Positions 45,842-57,470 of a DNA stretch of 64,000 nucleotides are shown one piece after another. Below the pieces are notes generated by a model. The model was not told the DNA's origin. It saw only the letters and a list, made by a program, of their open reading frames with translations, and did not search any database. This DNA is from Eutypa lata (Eukaryota > Ascomycota > Sordariomycetes > Xylariales > Diatrypaceae): NCBI GenBank assembly GCA_022661535.1, contig JAKULF010000003.1:5704001-5768000 (forward strand), written 5' to 3'. Each line of letters opens with the position of its first letter. Position 1 is the first letter of the stretch. The position numbers were made by a program, and so were the translations under genes.

Positions 45842-46703
45842 GGTAAAGGGTCGTCTTCTGCTAAAGGCGGCTTAAGCTGGCGGTGAGGGGTAGAATGGGA
45901 AAAGGGAGAAGAGTGAACAGAGCAAGATTATCAAAACCTCGTATGACACAACAATGGTCATCGGCTTCTCCTCCTATAGGCAACTACGGACTTATTAGTC
46001 GAATCCCGCCGGTTATACCTAGTCAAGTTGGCCTTGTTCTACGGCTAATCAAGGGGGGAAGTTATATGGTGGCTCCATTCCTGTGCGTATCCCAAACCCA
46101 AGCCTCAGATATGTTTTATATGCAGAACCTTAACTGTCTACCAGAGCCATAATGTGCAGACCGCTTGATAAATGGTTTGGAGTTTGATTCAAGAGATAGT
46201 TTTCGAACAGTCAATTGACTTATTTAGAGTTCTGTTAGGTATTAAAAACAAGTTATATTGATAGTAATTAGGGAATGTAGTACTATTATTTGGGAAACTA
46301 TGAACTGGCAGTGACTAATGCATGGTGTGGCATAAACTTATCTAGCCATGGGGTCGTTGAGGTAGCCAAGGAGGAGAATTTTGGTGTTGCGGGGTTCAGA
46401 TTCGTTGGCTGACATAGCTCCATGCTTAAGTATTGAGAGTTAAGTAGTCGGGCGACTTGTGAATTGGCTGTGTAAATATGGCTGGCTTGGCTGACTACTT
46501 ACGCGCATATATACTGCAGCTTCGTGGACTCAGCCGCACTCTAGCTCATGCATATCTAAGTATTTAAGCACCTGCACTTCCCATGAATTTCTAGGAGCAT
46601 GACTTGTAAGCTGAAATTCAATGCGGCATTTCATACCTTGCTATACATTTATTTCCATATTAGCCCATGTACCGTTAATCTAAAGCTTCTATCAATAAGG
46701 GAT
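45842..46703. other. divergent intergenic region
   Basis: Between the HET pseudogene and the CorA-like gene. An 89-codon open frame at 45883-46152 has no motif. Confidence 0.4.
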
Positions 46704-48454
46704 ATGGATGTCTTTCGCGAACTTCAGGAGCGATATTTTGGTTCTAATAATAGTGGGAAATTCGAAGCTGCTAGGATCAGGTTCCTAGAGGTGCTAAATT
46801 CGCTAAACGGCACGAATATAATATCAGCCTATGATATACAGGCTACTGGGTTTGAAGACCGGCTCAAAAAGGTGAGTTGTCTTATTGATGACTTGAAGGG
46901 ATAATACCAGGCGCTAAATATGAATCGAGATCCAGGAAGACTGTGCACTACGGAGAAAAGATCACTCCAAGTTAACAATTGTGTATGTGCTCTGCGATTA
47001 AGCGTACTTCCATGGTCAGATGGGGCTAACTTTTCCCCCTAATAGACTCGGGGTAATATCCAAGCATGATTATTTTATATGTCGTGCCCTCTAAGTCCAA
47101 CATCAATAACACGAGTAGTTCCCCAGATGCCAATAATCCCTTCAAAGAATGCAATTTGAGGGATATTTCAAGAGCTTTGGGTCTTCCTACGATTAGCTCC
47201 CTGTTGTTGACAAGACAAGCGAGGCGGTTGCGTGGTCTGTTTCATATGAGCGCGATGCTGTCCGCGGAGGGTGAGGTAGCATATAGTGAGGCCTCAACTG
47301 ATAAATGGATAACCATTTCACTAAATTATTCTTAGGCTTCAAGTTAGGTTCCTTTAGGAGTAAATTAACTGGCATAAAAACCAGCGTGGCAGTAACGTAC
47401 TTTCCTTCCAGGAACAATATCAATGCTTTGTTCCTCGGGGAAGTGACAGAAGGATTAGACTGGGTTGAGAGAGATCTTGAGCTGTACAAACCACTTACCG
47501 ATAATCCGTTCCTCCTACCATTCCTGCTTTGCCAGCGTTTTGCTGAAGCTATTGGCGAATCATTAGATGAACAGTTCGATCTACTACACCAGATCGAAAT
47601 GGACAGTGGTCAAACACGAATATTACTTATTGATGAAATGGGCCGAGTGATTCCCAAGAGGAGCGGACATGAACAGGACCTGTCGCTTGAAGTTCTCGGC
47701 GTCATACAACTAGCCGTGGCTATCGAAACCTCTGCACGAGGTCACTTGATTACCATCGACTCCGTCAAGGCAGAGCTGCTACGCTTTCCGTGGCCTGAAA
47801 CCTCTAAGATGGATCTTCAACACAGGAAGGAGCAGCATAAGATCATTGAGAAACGATTAGACCTCGTCAGTCAAATGGTTCAACTTGCAGTCTTGAGGAC
47901 AGAAAACCTAAAGCAGCGGGCGAGCGAGCAGGAGACAGCGGTAAGATCAATAAACACGGATTCCAGGAGGTAGAAATAAATCAACTATTACCCGTTCTAA
48001 GTATGGATTTCAAGATTACAAACCTGCTCGCTCAACGAAACAATCACCTTAATCAACAAATGAGTATGACAAATACAAGCATCGCCTATGATGCCAAGAG
48101 ACATGCGTCCGTGATGAAATCCATCGCGATTCTCACAATCCTATTTTTGCCTGCTACCTTTACATCCGTGAGTCCCAATATTTCAATCATATGGATGCAA
48201 TCCGTTAATGGGTTTTATAGGCCCTGTTCGCCACTCCAGCTCTTGCTTCTCTTGAACCATCGCAGACTGTGTATTGGTCAGTCACCATACCACTAACCAT
48301 TCTAACTATGACTGTTTGGTTGCTCTGGTCTCGCAAATCAACAAGCCATCCAATCACAGGACATGGGAGGTCAAACCTAGAAGGCCACCTCAAGCCTTTG
48401 CCGGCGGATGGTCCAATAAACCTGCTGCGTGAAAAGGCTTCATCTATAGTTTAG
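46704..48454 (+). CDS. CorA-like membrane protein (fungal CorA-like transporter domain)
   Basis: Predicted two-TM protein of the CorA metal-transporter superfamily as found in fungal accessory regions; transport function is unproven. The C-terminal half is well resolved: an exon from about 47335 to 47940, then 48015-48167, then 48221-48454. It has a long charged helix (I-E-K-R-L-D-L-V-S-Q), the I-T-N-L-L-A-Q-R-N-N-H-L-N motif, and two hydrophobic helices made by splicing (S-I-A-I-L-T-I-L-F-L-P and W-S-V-T-I-P-L-T-I-L-T-M). The canonical GMN signature is replaced by F-A-T-P, as is common in this fungal group. The N-terminal half (46704 to about 47270) needs two or three introns and I could not join it without stops near 47054, so it may be damaged. 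Confidence 0.6.
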
Positions 48455-48887
48455 ATCATGTTGAGGCAATAGAAATCATGAAATAACATCTCTTTATAAC
48501 CGACCATCTAGTACATGATTGACGAGTAGCGCAAGCGCTGCTGTAGATCCCTTCCTGGAGGTGGGATACAGAATGTATTGGATAGAAGATTTAAAGTAAA
48601 CCACAAGACAGTTCGAAATATGCTATATTAAGAACGTATTCCAGAAACAGCACGGATAAAAGGATCAACAGAAGAAGTTGTGATGATGTTACTATGTATT
48701 GAGACGAGGTTCATCTGTGTGATAGGGGGAGGGGATAATAAAGTGGGTCTACCGACCGAACGATTATCACCTGTTCCACGTGAGGGCTTCCTACGTAGGT
48801 ACGGTTAGGCCCGGGATATCTGGGGGGCATCTTCCACAAATACAATATAACCAAGAACATTCGCCACTTCCACTATCAAGATCTACA
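48455..48887. other. intergenic region
   Basis: No gene seen; promoter of the gene at 48888. Confidence 0.45.
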
Positions 48888-49401
48888 ATGGAAGATCCTA
48901 GAACCTACGATCCGATCATGAAAGAATCTTATTTCAACGCGATGGCCCGCTCACCCGCCTGCAATTACCTGCGCTTCTCTCTTCCGGTCGCCACCCCGAA
49001 AGGGGAGATGACGTACAACATCACCGTGTTCGCCGAGAAGGAAGACATCTCGGTGGTCGAGAGCTGGGAGCTAACCGACCCGTCTATCACGTCCCATGTC
49101 CCGGGCTGGATAGGCGTCCAGACCCTGGATCTGGACGAGGTTGAAATGATCCATTTTGATGCTGTTCCCTCCCACTACTACGGCAGCTCAGACGATGCAT
49201 TGACAACACAGTGAGTAGTATTCCGGCTTCTTGATCCTTCCCGTATCGTCTAGTACGTGTTCTGATGTAATAGCTAGATCTATTTGGGGAATAAGCGGAG
49301 TGGCACATTTCCCATCCATTCATGCGAGTAGGGGAGCATGGGCCTACGGCGATAAGCATAGAATCGTCTTCGAAGAGGACGTAGTTGATTTGGGTGTTTG
49401 A
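48888..49401 (+). CDS. hypothetical 148-aa protein near the multicopper oxidase
   Basis: Two exons (48888-49210 and 49278-49401) joined over a 67-nt intron ending TAGCTAG give 148 aa. An in-frame upstream ATG at 48780 adds 36 unlikely residues. No signal peptide or membrane helix is visible. The sequence is acidic and aromatic-rich, with short beta-like stretches (e.g. L-R-F-S-L-P-V-A-T-P, Y-N-I-T-V-F-A-E-K, H-R-I-V-F-E-E-D-V-V-D-L). I do not recognise the family. It converges on the multicopper oxidase, and its position between biosynthetic genes makes it a candidate accessory protein of the cluster. Confidence 0.55.
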
Positions 49402-49858
49402 TATCACAGTGTCGAGCATCGGTCTGGAGTTAATGGGACAATAGTCTCTTGGGACGTCGACTGGAAATTTTACATCAGGCCTGGGCACGGTTTTACATGA
49501 TGGAGCTTCCGAGTAGGACATAATAGGTAATGCCTAGACCAGACAGGCGCTAACTAGGGCCATAGGATCCTGTCAGCAAAGTTGGATCATTTGTTATGTT
49601 GCAGTTATGATAATGATAAAATTTAATATGTTTAGTTAACTATTAGCCTTTTTTGGCTCTGTATACTTAAGTAAATCCTCCAAACACGTGTACAATATGA
49701 AGGTCAAATTTGAAACCATTCTATTCCCAAAAACAACTCCTCCCCTCCATGACGAGACGTGTATCCAAACATCCCGAAGATAAAATTGAAGGGTATGCTA
49801 CCGACCTGTATTCTTCTACCCACGTCTAAAGTCCTCCCGGGCAAATGAATCTCTACTT
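49402..49858. other. convergent intergenic region
   Basis: 3' ends of the 148-aa gene and the multicopper oxidase; AT-rich around 49600-49680. Confidence 0.5.
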
Positions 49859-51944
49859 CTATGAATCGAAATACGAATAGCTCAACGGATCGTAGGTGTC
49901 GTTTCCGTATGCGCTCCCGCCGTACTCCAAATATCCATCGATATAGGGGTGCGGGATTTCCGCCAGGATATCGGTCGCGTCGCCGAAGACCCACACGGTC
50001 TGCATGCCTAGAGATTTTCATAAAGCGTGAGTACATATATTTTGTTTCCTATCCTATCCCACCCCTTCGCTTCGAATCGAAGGAAATTTTTTTTTTCTTT
50101 TCCGGTTTAGTTCAGGATCATCGAACTTACCCATCACCATGTGTGCCAGGATATGACAATGCATGCCCCACGCGCCCACGTTATCCTCCGTGACCCTCAC
50201 GCGCCACGCCCGCCAGCCGCTTGTCTGGTCGGCTGCACCCGAAGTGGCGTATCGGTACAATTGCGTGGTATCCCGCCGTGCCGGCGTGTAGGCTGCGAAC
50301 TTCTTCTCGTTCTCGACCGGGTCGTAGGTGCCGTTTCCGGCGCCCAAATCCCAGTAGTGGGTGCCGTGCGCGTGCATCGGGTGGAAGTCGAAGCCTCCGC
50401 TGGGACCCGAGTTGCTGAGCCAGACGATATCGAGCACTTCGCCAACCAGAGCAGGCCATGCCCGCGTGGCCGGATCCCAGCCCCCGTTGGCAATCGCCGC
50501 GTCGTAGTCCGGCGTCGTGCCCGATTTGTACGCCGTCACTAGATAGGGCTCGGCATGGTTTGCCTCTAGAGCTGGCTCGGCCCAAGTGAGGTTGTTTGCG
50601 CTGAGCGTGGTTAGCGCGTATAGAGAGGTGAAGCTTGGGTACGAGTTCAGCTTACTTCCATTCCAATTTGCCTATAAAGGATCCATTGTAAAACCCATCG
50701 ACAACATGCTGGTTTAAAGTAATGCAAATGGTTCTCGTCACTTCGGACGCCGCAGGGAAAGATTCCTTGGTACTCAGTGGCTCCAGAGTATACTCGAGCC
50801 ACTGGGTATACTCCGCCAGATCGCGGGAGAGCGTGACCGGTGACACGCCCGGTAACTCGGCCGGCAGATCTCCTGTGGCCTGGGTTCCGTTCGAAGTCGT
50901 TTGGTATTGTAGCAGAGCATATCCCGAGATGTTGGTGGGGCGATCCCTGTTCTCGTAGCGTATCCAATACGAGCCCTTCCCTTCGTTATCCAATTCCTCC
51001 TGTGTCTTCGTGGTCAACAAGGCACTGAATCTCTGGCCGCTCGCTAATTGTATGTGGTCAGTACTGGCTGGCTTCGTATATTCTCCATCTGCCTCAATGA
51101 TGGTGAGATTGGCATGATCCTCGATAGCAAGCAGAACGAAAGAAATTGCCGTGCCACCGGTAAAACGAAGGCGATACGTCTTTCCCGGTTCCACTGTGAT
51201 AATGGCTGGTTTGCAGGAATCGTCTGAACCATTGCTGAAAGATGCACTGCCTGAATGACCATTTAATAAGAGAGCATCGGGCTCCCCTGACCACACGAAG
51301 GGATTCGCAAGTAAGCCGGCTTCGATGTCCGTGTCAGATTTCCGATAGTAGTCTGCAGCAACGATAGAAACATCGTCATCATAATAGTACGGCTTCGTAT
51401 CCTCGGATTCCTCCACGATTAAGGGTCCATGAGCTGTCATTGCTTGGAACCCCACATGAGAGTGGTAAAAATAAGTTCCAGCATCTCCCACTTCCGGATG
51501 TACCTCATAATCGAAATACTCCCCAGGGGCAATCGGCCATTGCGAGATCAGCGGCGTCCCATCTGAGAATGGCGCCGCCCTCTGGCTCAATCCATGCCAA
51601 TGCTTTAGTTACCAGTGTCAGCAGATTGGGCATATCCTCAGCCTCATTTAGAGGGTTAACCATACCGTAGTAGTATTCTTATCCGACATGTAGTTGTAGA
51701 CGCGGATCCATGTCGTCTTCCCTTCTTGTAGATACAATGATGGCCCCGGGAACGTGCCATTAAACACCACCGAGCGCCGGGTCTCGCAATTGATCGTAAC
51801 ATCCTGCTCCCCTACGAACAGAACGTATTCGGGTTCGAAATCAGCGTCTCCGGGGACTGCGGCGCCAGCTGCACAGGTCTGCAGCAATCCCGCGAAGATA
51901 GGCAAGCAAACCCCGGACAGTATCGCGGTGTTGAACATTCTCAT
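49859..51944 (-). CDS. secreted multicopper oxidase (laccase/ascorbate-oxidase type)
   Basis: Predicted extracellular four-copper oxidase coupling substrate oxidation to reduction of O2 to water. Four exons (complement of 51666-51944, 50656-51602, 50131-50600, 49859-50007) give 614 aa. A hydrophobic signal peptide ends near residue 28. All copper-ligand clusters are present: HWHG (94-97, at the start of exon 2), HSH in Y-F-Y-H-S-H-V-G-F, HPMHAHG (482-488) and HCHILAHM (556-563). The apparent stop after L-E-W-K at 50652 is removed by a 55-nt intron with a GCTAAC branch. Many NxT/S sites fit secretion. Such enzymes make pigments or couple phenols in fungal clusters. A TGTGCTCA octamer lies about 500 bp upstream. 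Confidence 0.93.
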
Positions 51945-53573
51945 TTTGACGCCCGAGTTGCCAGCGAGAAAGTATTCGCTACAGTAGAAAGTTGGAAGCC
52001 GCTGTTGAAGCGCATAGTTGCAGGAACATGCCTGGGTCCAGGCTATTTAAAGAAATATCTGACATATCCCCCCTGCATCCTCATGATTTAGTGTTTTTCG
52101 CAGCACGTATGTATGGAGTTAGCAGGTCAGCAACAACATTGGCAACCAAGCTCGAGCCAGGCTAGAGATCGGCAGAGCCGTCTCAGCTGAGAAATTCCCC
52201 GAGCCATTCTATTGCGCGACGATGTGGAACCATCTGACCATAATTTTAAGCTATGGACTATCCCGGGTCCCGCGGTAAATAGGACCTACACAATGTCTCG
52301 TTTCGGGCTTAGCTAACCTAGTAAGCAGTTATCTGACATTCTTGCCGCGCCACATCGCTAGACAGGGGTCTGATAGCACCTCAAAAGAGTGAATATATCG
52401 TGTATCTCGTTTAGGTTTTGTCGACTTACGACGCAAAATACAAGATGTGCTCAGAAGCGTACCTGAAAGGCATATCGTTCGATGCGGGCACCTGCAGATC
52501 ATTTCGGGGTTCTAGAGGTAGAGATTTGTTCTCCGTTTATAATTATCCACGCTAACGGTACTTGAACAACTCGAATTTCAAATAACTAATGCCGGCACTT
52601 ACAGTATCCCGATGATATCTGATATGTGATGTGACAATCTGGAGGGGAACTAGTTAATGCCGGGATATCCCTAGACATCGTTCAAGCCACATTCGGAATG
52701 GGCCCGCGTCTCCGGTTAAACGTTGTGGCAAGCCCCTGAACACCGCACGAATAAATATGTGGTGGACGTTAAGTTTAGCTCCCGATAGCGGTCCGTGTCG
52801 GTTGTCCAGTCGGGTCACGGAACCCCTTGCCGTGCGACAACGATCCCCGTCTTGGCGAAAACATGCAGCAGCCCTGCGGACTAACTAGCCCGCAGCGCAT
52901 TCGATCGAGGGCCTAGAAATTCCGGTTAGTGTTAAACTATTATATGCTTGTTTCAAATCTTGCTATGCGTCTATTTCTATTTCTTTTTTCTTTTCTTCCT
53001 CTGGTTCGGATCTTGCTGAATCGATGACGTATGCAGGAGAGGAAACATGGAAGCGGCCATCTCCAACTTGTTCTCTTCTTTGACACAAGTCATACCCCTC
53101 CGAATGACCATCTTAAAGTTCCATGGTACCTCTGATTAAGGTTCAGCTAAGAGTCATTTACACTTCTAATATTTTGAAAGTGCGAGTGTTCATGTCAAGC
53201 AATTGATATTTCTATTCTATCACCTACCAGTGAGTAGACTTGTGTCTTATAGTGTTTAGCAATACTAATATACCTGTTATATTCAGGATAGCTGGCAAAT
53301 GCTAAGAGCTGATGGTTAATCCCTTAGAATGTACGACTATAGATCTTAATTCATCGCATAACTTTAACATAGCTAAGTTGGTTTATGAGGCTCAAGGTGT
53401 TTAAAGCAGTTGTTGGATCTTCAACCACCCTGCATATGCACGTTGGTGATCAGCCATTCCAACAAAGATATACTTTATACTTATCAGTAGTCACACAAAC
53501 TTTCTCATCCGGTAGTGGGAGGTGAGTCTCAGTTAATGTCTCGCGCGGCAGTTCCGTTAATGTCATCGACAGC
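51945..53573. other. long gene-free interval upstream of the multicopper oxidase
   Basis: 1.6 kb without a supported gene. It contains the promoter of the oxidase, including the TGTGCTCA at 52446-52453, and otherwise unremarkable sequence. Confidence 0.5.
52446..52453 (+). promoter_or_regulatory. second TGTGCTCA octamer, upstream of the multicopper oxidase
   Basis: The same octamer as at 39825, 502 bp upstream of the oxidase start. It could be a copper-response element or chance. Confidence 0.3.
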
Positions 53574-54035
53574 TCACTGCTGACCAGACACGAATCCGGA
53601 GAACCCGGGGAAATTCCAGAAGCTCCTTCCTATTCTGGTTTCCTTAGCCGTTTCGAAGATGACTTTGTGGGTAATGATTTCGTGCAGCCGAACCTGGGGA
53701 TGGGACATGCAGCCGTGACCGTCTGCTAGGAGATTCGAGATTCTGATGCTTTCCATCCCTATGTTGATCTGTTCCTCGGGTCCGAAGAACACCCCTCCTG
53801 TTTCGGGATTCTCTGTCTCAACGTGAGTATTTTGAGCAAACTCAGAATCAAGGGTTACACAATTGATAGTAGCGGCATTAAGTGACGTCAAATAAGGCAT
53901 ACACGGGCAGGTGTATGCGGAGAAGGGAAGGTAAGGCGGAATGATAAACAGGTCACTAATCTTTGGGTCAGGATGTTGAGAACTTAATAAGTGAAAGAAT
54001 AACACTAAACTATTTTTACCGTCAAAAGTAGGCAA
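53574..54035 (-). CDS. uncertain 153-aa open frame
   Basis: An open frame 17 bp downstream of the F-box gene on the same strand. It contains no motif I recognise (middle: I-R-I-S-N-L-L-A-D-G-H-G-C). Length and mixed composition make it worth listing, but nothing shows that it is expressed. Confidence 0.25.
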   Translation of the reverse strand: MPTFDGKNSLVLFFHLLSSQHPDPKISDLFIIPPYLPFSAYTCPCMPYLTSLNAATINCVTLDSEFAQNTHVETENPETGGVFFGPEEQINIGMESIRISNLLADGHGCMSHPQVRLHEIITHKVIFETAKETRIGRSFWNFPGFSGFVSGQQ

Positions 54036-54052
54036 CAGGTAACATTATTATG

Positions 54053-55411
54053 TTAATCATGGTCCTTGGTGATTTCCACTGGAACCCCGGCTCCGGTACA
54101 CAGCTCTCGAAGTTGCTGTCTCATCGTAGGCCCCCATTCATCATTCACCTCTTGTACAAATAGGTGAAACCCCTGAAGATTAGGCGTGGACGTCTTCCAA
54201 TCCTGGAGCCACGTTCCAATGATGCCCAGAATGTCGACGTCATGCCATTCGTATTGTCTGATCAGAAACAGATCGTCTGTTATGGTCAAGAATTCAATAT
54301 TTCTCGGGAGGACATCCGCTAGACGTTTGGACGGGTTTATCGAAAAGCCCACCAAAAACGGTACTGGAATCCTCATTCTTTTCAGACCGTCGAAATCAAC
54401 AATACCTTCCAACGATCCCTTTATTTCGACGGTCGGCGATTCCGTTTCACTCTTTGATATAAATATATCAGCCGTAATAGTCAAATCCGTCAAAGTATCT
54501 CGAACATGTGATAGGTCGGCAACGATTTGATCAAGATTCATGACGGGTATATTAATGACGTCATCTTTCAGGGTGCTGCGATAGACCCAGTCCCATCGGA
54601 GAGTCTTGAGAGCCCTCATGGTCGAGAGCAATTTCTCAAGGTGTCCTTCCCGTATGTGATATAGTTTTAGTGCTTTTAGTTGCGCAGGGTCAGGCGGTTT
54701 AGGGAAAGGCCATGAGAATGCGATCGGGCTGTCGATTGTAGCCGATACGCGCTGGATTGATGGCAAGTAAAAAATGGATAGAAGTTCGGTCGTATTCTTG
54801 ACCTCTATGCCGTGACGGATCTTGGTCTTACGTGCTGAATAAGGAAGGTATACATCTTTAAGATATTCAAAGGTCGGAAGCGTGCGATGGGAGCTATCAG
54901 ATCCAGAGAGGCATGACATGAACATCATACCGAGGAGCTTGCCTCTTTGTGTAAAATCTCGACCAAGGTGTAGGCACGTTAGATTGGGTAGTCTGGATAC
55001 CAAGAGGGTGAAAAATGCAGTCATGGTGCCCTGGCGTAGCCCTTGTATCCAGTCGTAGCCGTATGGTACCCTCATCATCTCGACTAGTCTAATTGGTTCA
55101 TCCAATTCATCTTCTGTCACGATGATTCTTGGGTCCTTGTTATAAAAGTCTTGACGTCCGTCAATACTGAGCTTTTTAACGTAAGCAGCCAGCTCAGGCC
55201 TACGTAGGATGCTTCGTAACAACAAATTAACAGGAAGCGTTGGAGATTTAAAGCTCCTGTATATCCATTGAACGTTGAAGTAAAGGAATGGCTCGGCGAG
55301 GGCGCGCAAATCCTTATTGACGAGACACACCGCGTAAAGAGCATCTCGCGACAGTAATTGAAATACCAAACGTAGTAAGTCTGTCGTGCAGAGGAGAAGA
55401 GGAGACGCCAT
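54053..55411 (-). CDS. F-box protein with leucine-rich C-terminal part
   Basis: 452 aa, intronless, from the ATG at 55411 (M-A-S-P-L-L-L); an in-frame ATG at 55444 adds 11 residues. The N-terminal 45 residues form an F-box-like motif (L-L-R-L-V-F-Q-L-L-S-R-D-A-L-Y-A-V-C-L-V-N-K-D-L-R). The rest has irregular leucine-rich stretches (e.g. S-R-L-P-N-L-T-C-L-H-L-G, M-R-A-L-K-T-L-R). F-box proteins are substrate adaptors of SCF ubiquitin ligases. This type is abundant and fast-evolving in Sordariomycetes and its target is unknown. A link to the neighbouring biosynthetic genes is not implied. Confidence 0.8.
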   Translation of the reverse strand: MASPLLLCTTDLLRLVFQLLSRDALYAVCLVNKDLRALAEPFLYFNVQWIYRSFKSPTLPVNLLLRSILRRPELAAYVKKLSIDGRQDFYNKDPRIIVTEDELDEPIRLVEMMRVPYGYDWIQGLRQGTMTAFFTLLVSRLPNLTCLHLGRDFTQRGKLLGMMFMSCLSGSDSSHRTLPTFEYLKDVYLPYSARKTKIRHGIEVKNTTELLSIFYLPSIQRVSATIDSPIAFSWPFPKPPDPAQLKALKLYHIREGHLEKLLSTMRALKTLRWDWVYRSTLKDDVINIPVMNLDQIVADLSHVRDTLTDLTITADIFISKSETESPTVEIKGSLEGIVDFDGLKRMRIPVPFLVGFSINPSKRLADVLPRNIEFLTITDDLFLIRQYEWHDVDILGIIGTWLQDWKTSTPNLQGFHLFVQEVNDEWGPTMRQQLRELCTGAGVPVEITKDHD

Positions 55412-55992
55412 GTGATTTCTTCGTGGGAGGCTTGGGGGTTTCAAAAAATTCGACGTTTCTGTGTAGTGGTATTGGGGATGACCGTTATTAGCACGATGGG
55501 CGAAATAAATACAGATCGTTGATTATATAAATCGCAACAGTGTAATCTGTGAGTTGAAAGTCATGCGAACGGGAAATATATAAGCTGGACTGGTGTAAGT
55601 AATGCCGTTGTTTGCTGTTTGGGCTGTGCCTCGTCCTTCTAGGACGTTAGCAATCAATTCACTTCTAAGTGGAGCCAAATAAGATAGGTTTGTGATAAGA
55701 AGGATTCGATTGATGATTTGGGAATCCTTGGCAATGCTATAATTGTTGGTGGTTTGCTCTCTTTGTTTGCTACAAAGTAGTACATGATACCGTTGTCTGA
55801 TTGTCAACAGATACTATCATTTCGACTCAAAGTGTCACAGATCCACTTCTAAGTCCAACAATGTCACACAGGAGGCACGTTGTTATTGCGTATTGCGACA
55901 AGCCTACACTTCAGAATAATTTGACGGTATTTGAAGAATACAAGGGATATTTTATAAGAGATGTAAGCTGACATGTGGTTTTACTACGACCA
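55412..55992. other. intergenic region
   Basis: Promoter of the F-box gene and 3' end of the FAD monooxygenase. A 94-codon frame (55523-55807) is featureless. Confidence 0.5.
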
Positions 55993-57470
55993 TCAAGATG
56001 CCGTACTAGCAATCCTCTTCTTCATCAGCTCTATCGCCTCGTCACGATGCTTCTCGTTATCGAAATCGACGATAAAGTCCCACCTCGGCAATAGCCTCTC
56101 CCTCAGTTTCGTTAAATCTAATCCGGTCTCCTCGCCCCTGCCGGCGAGAATGATCCCTGTAGCCCTGCTGGACTCCACTATGCGCTGCGTACGTGGGCGG
56201 CGAACCTCGTCGTAGACCTTCAAGGCCGCCAGTGCTTCGGTGGGTGTCCTTGCCCGACCAAGGAGAGTCGACAGAATAAGACTGTCTTCAATAGACATGC
56301 CACCCCCAGAGCCTTGCCACGGTGTCGTAGCGTGTGCGGCATCACCCACAACGCAAATGGGACCGGATACATAACTGTGGGCGGGAGGGTGCTCCCAGAG
56401 ATACATGGCGGTCTGTTCTGACTTATCGCAAAGGAGCTGTACATGCAATTTTTGTTAGCCTCGGGATATTAATATATCGAGAGGTATTAGTATGAACTTG
56501 CGCACTATCCCATGAGCCGAAAAGGAAAGAAAAAAGAGAGGGGGTGTGAGTGAGGACTTCAAGGGAGGAGAAGAAGAGCTAAAGGAGACAAAGAAGATAT
56601 AATAATAAACGGTTATCGTACCTCGTTCACAGCTTTGCTGAGATGCGCCGGCCAGTCCTGATAAAGCTTTTTCATTTCGTCGGGGGTTACGACCCGATGC
56701 CAGTCATCAGATAACTCCGCATCTTTGTCATATGAAGCTATGGCAAACTGCACCAACTGGCCTTGATTCAACACGTTATGTAGTAGATAGGTACCGTCAC
56801 CAACCCACGAGTACTCGCGGGCGTCCTCAATATCTACAGGCCCTGCGCCGATGCTAGCCTGTGCTTCTCGGTACGGCTTCAGCGTCATAACTGCCCACCA
56901 GCCAGTATTTCTAGGATAAGCAGCGGGATCAGATTCGCCAACAATGAGCCGCCGAACGGTGCTGTGTATACCGTCGGACCCGACAAGAATATCGCACTCG
57001 TGAGTGCTTCCATCGGTGAAGTAAAGCGTGATGGGAGAACCATCACTACTACAATACTCAACCCTATCAAGCTTCTTGGAAGCATGCATGCGCTCCGGGG
57101 GCACACTGGCCAAAAGTTCCCGCAGGAACGCAGCACGGTGGACGATGCTAGTGACGCGGTTTCTCTCTGGATCTGCGTCACTGGCTTCGGCGATCATAGC
57201 GCCCCGGTCCTCGCCATGGGCGAGCATGAAGCGAACTCCTCGCATGGGAACGGCCCCTGCACGCTCGAGACATTGCGCAGCCGAAGGGCCGATGAGATCT
57301 AGGGCGGCGAGGGCATTACGAGCTATCCCGATGGCCGCACCAGATTCCCTGAAGGCCTCGGCCGATTCGAAGATGTGCACATCGAGGTGCGGGTAGTTGA
57401 CAAGGGCATGGGCCAAGGACGCTCCGGCTAGCCCGCCGCCTGATATAGCGACTCGAATTGATTCAGACAT
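55993..57470 (-). CDS. FAD-dependent monooxygenase, salicylate hydroxylase-like
   Basis: Predicted class A flavoprotein monooxygenase of 430 aa. Two exons (complement of 56622-57470 and 55993-56436) are joined over a long 185-nt intron ending GTACAG. The Rossmann motif G-G-G-L-A-G-A-S-L lies at residues 11-19, the middle motif I-L-V-G-S-D-G-I-H-S-T-V-R-R near 160, and the second FAD motif C-V-V-G-D-A-A-H-A-T-T-P near 310, followed by Q-G-S-G-G-G-M. The class hydroxylates aromatic acids or tailors polyketides and alkaloids. It is related only distantly to the first monooxygenase (40547-42443), lacking its C-terminal domain. It lies between the F-box gene and the secreted-peptide gene and could belong to either metabolite module. 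Confidence 0.92.

Noticed and set aside
50600..50656. Apparent frameshift in the multicopper oxidase
   Set aside because: A 55-nt GTAAGC...CTCAG intron with a GCTAAC branch site restores the frame; a 22-nt alternative is too short to be spliced.
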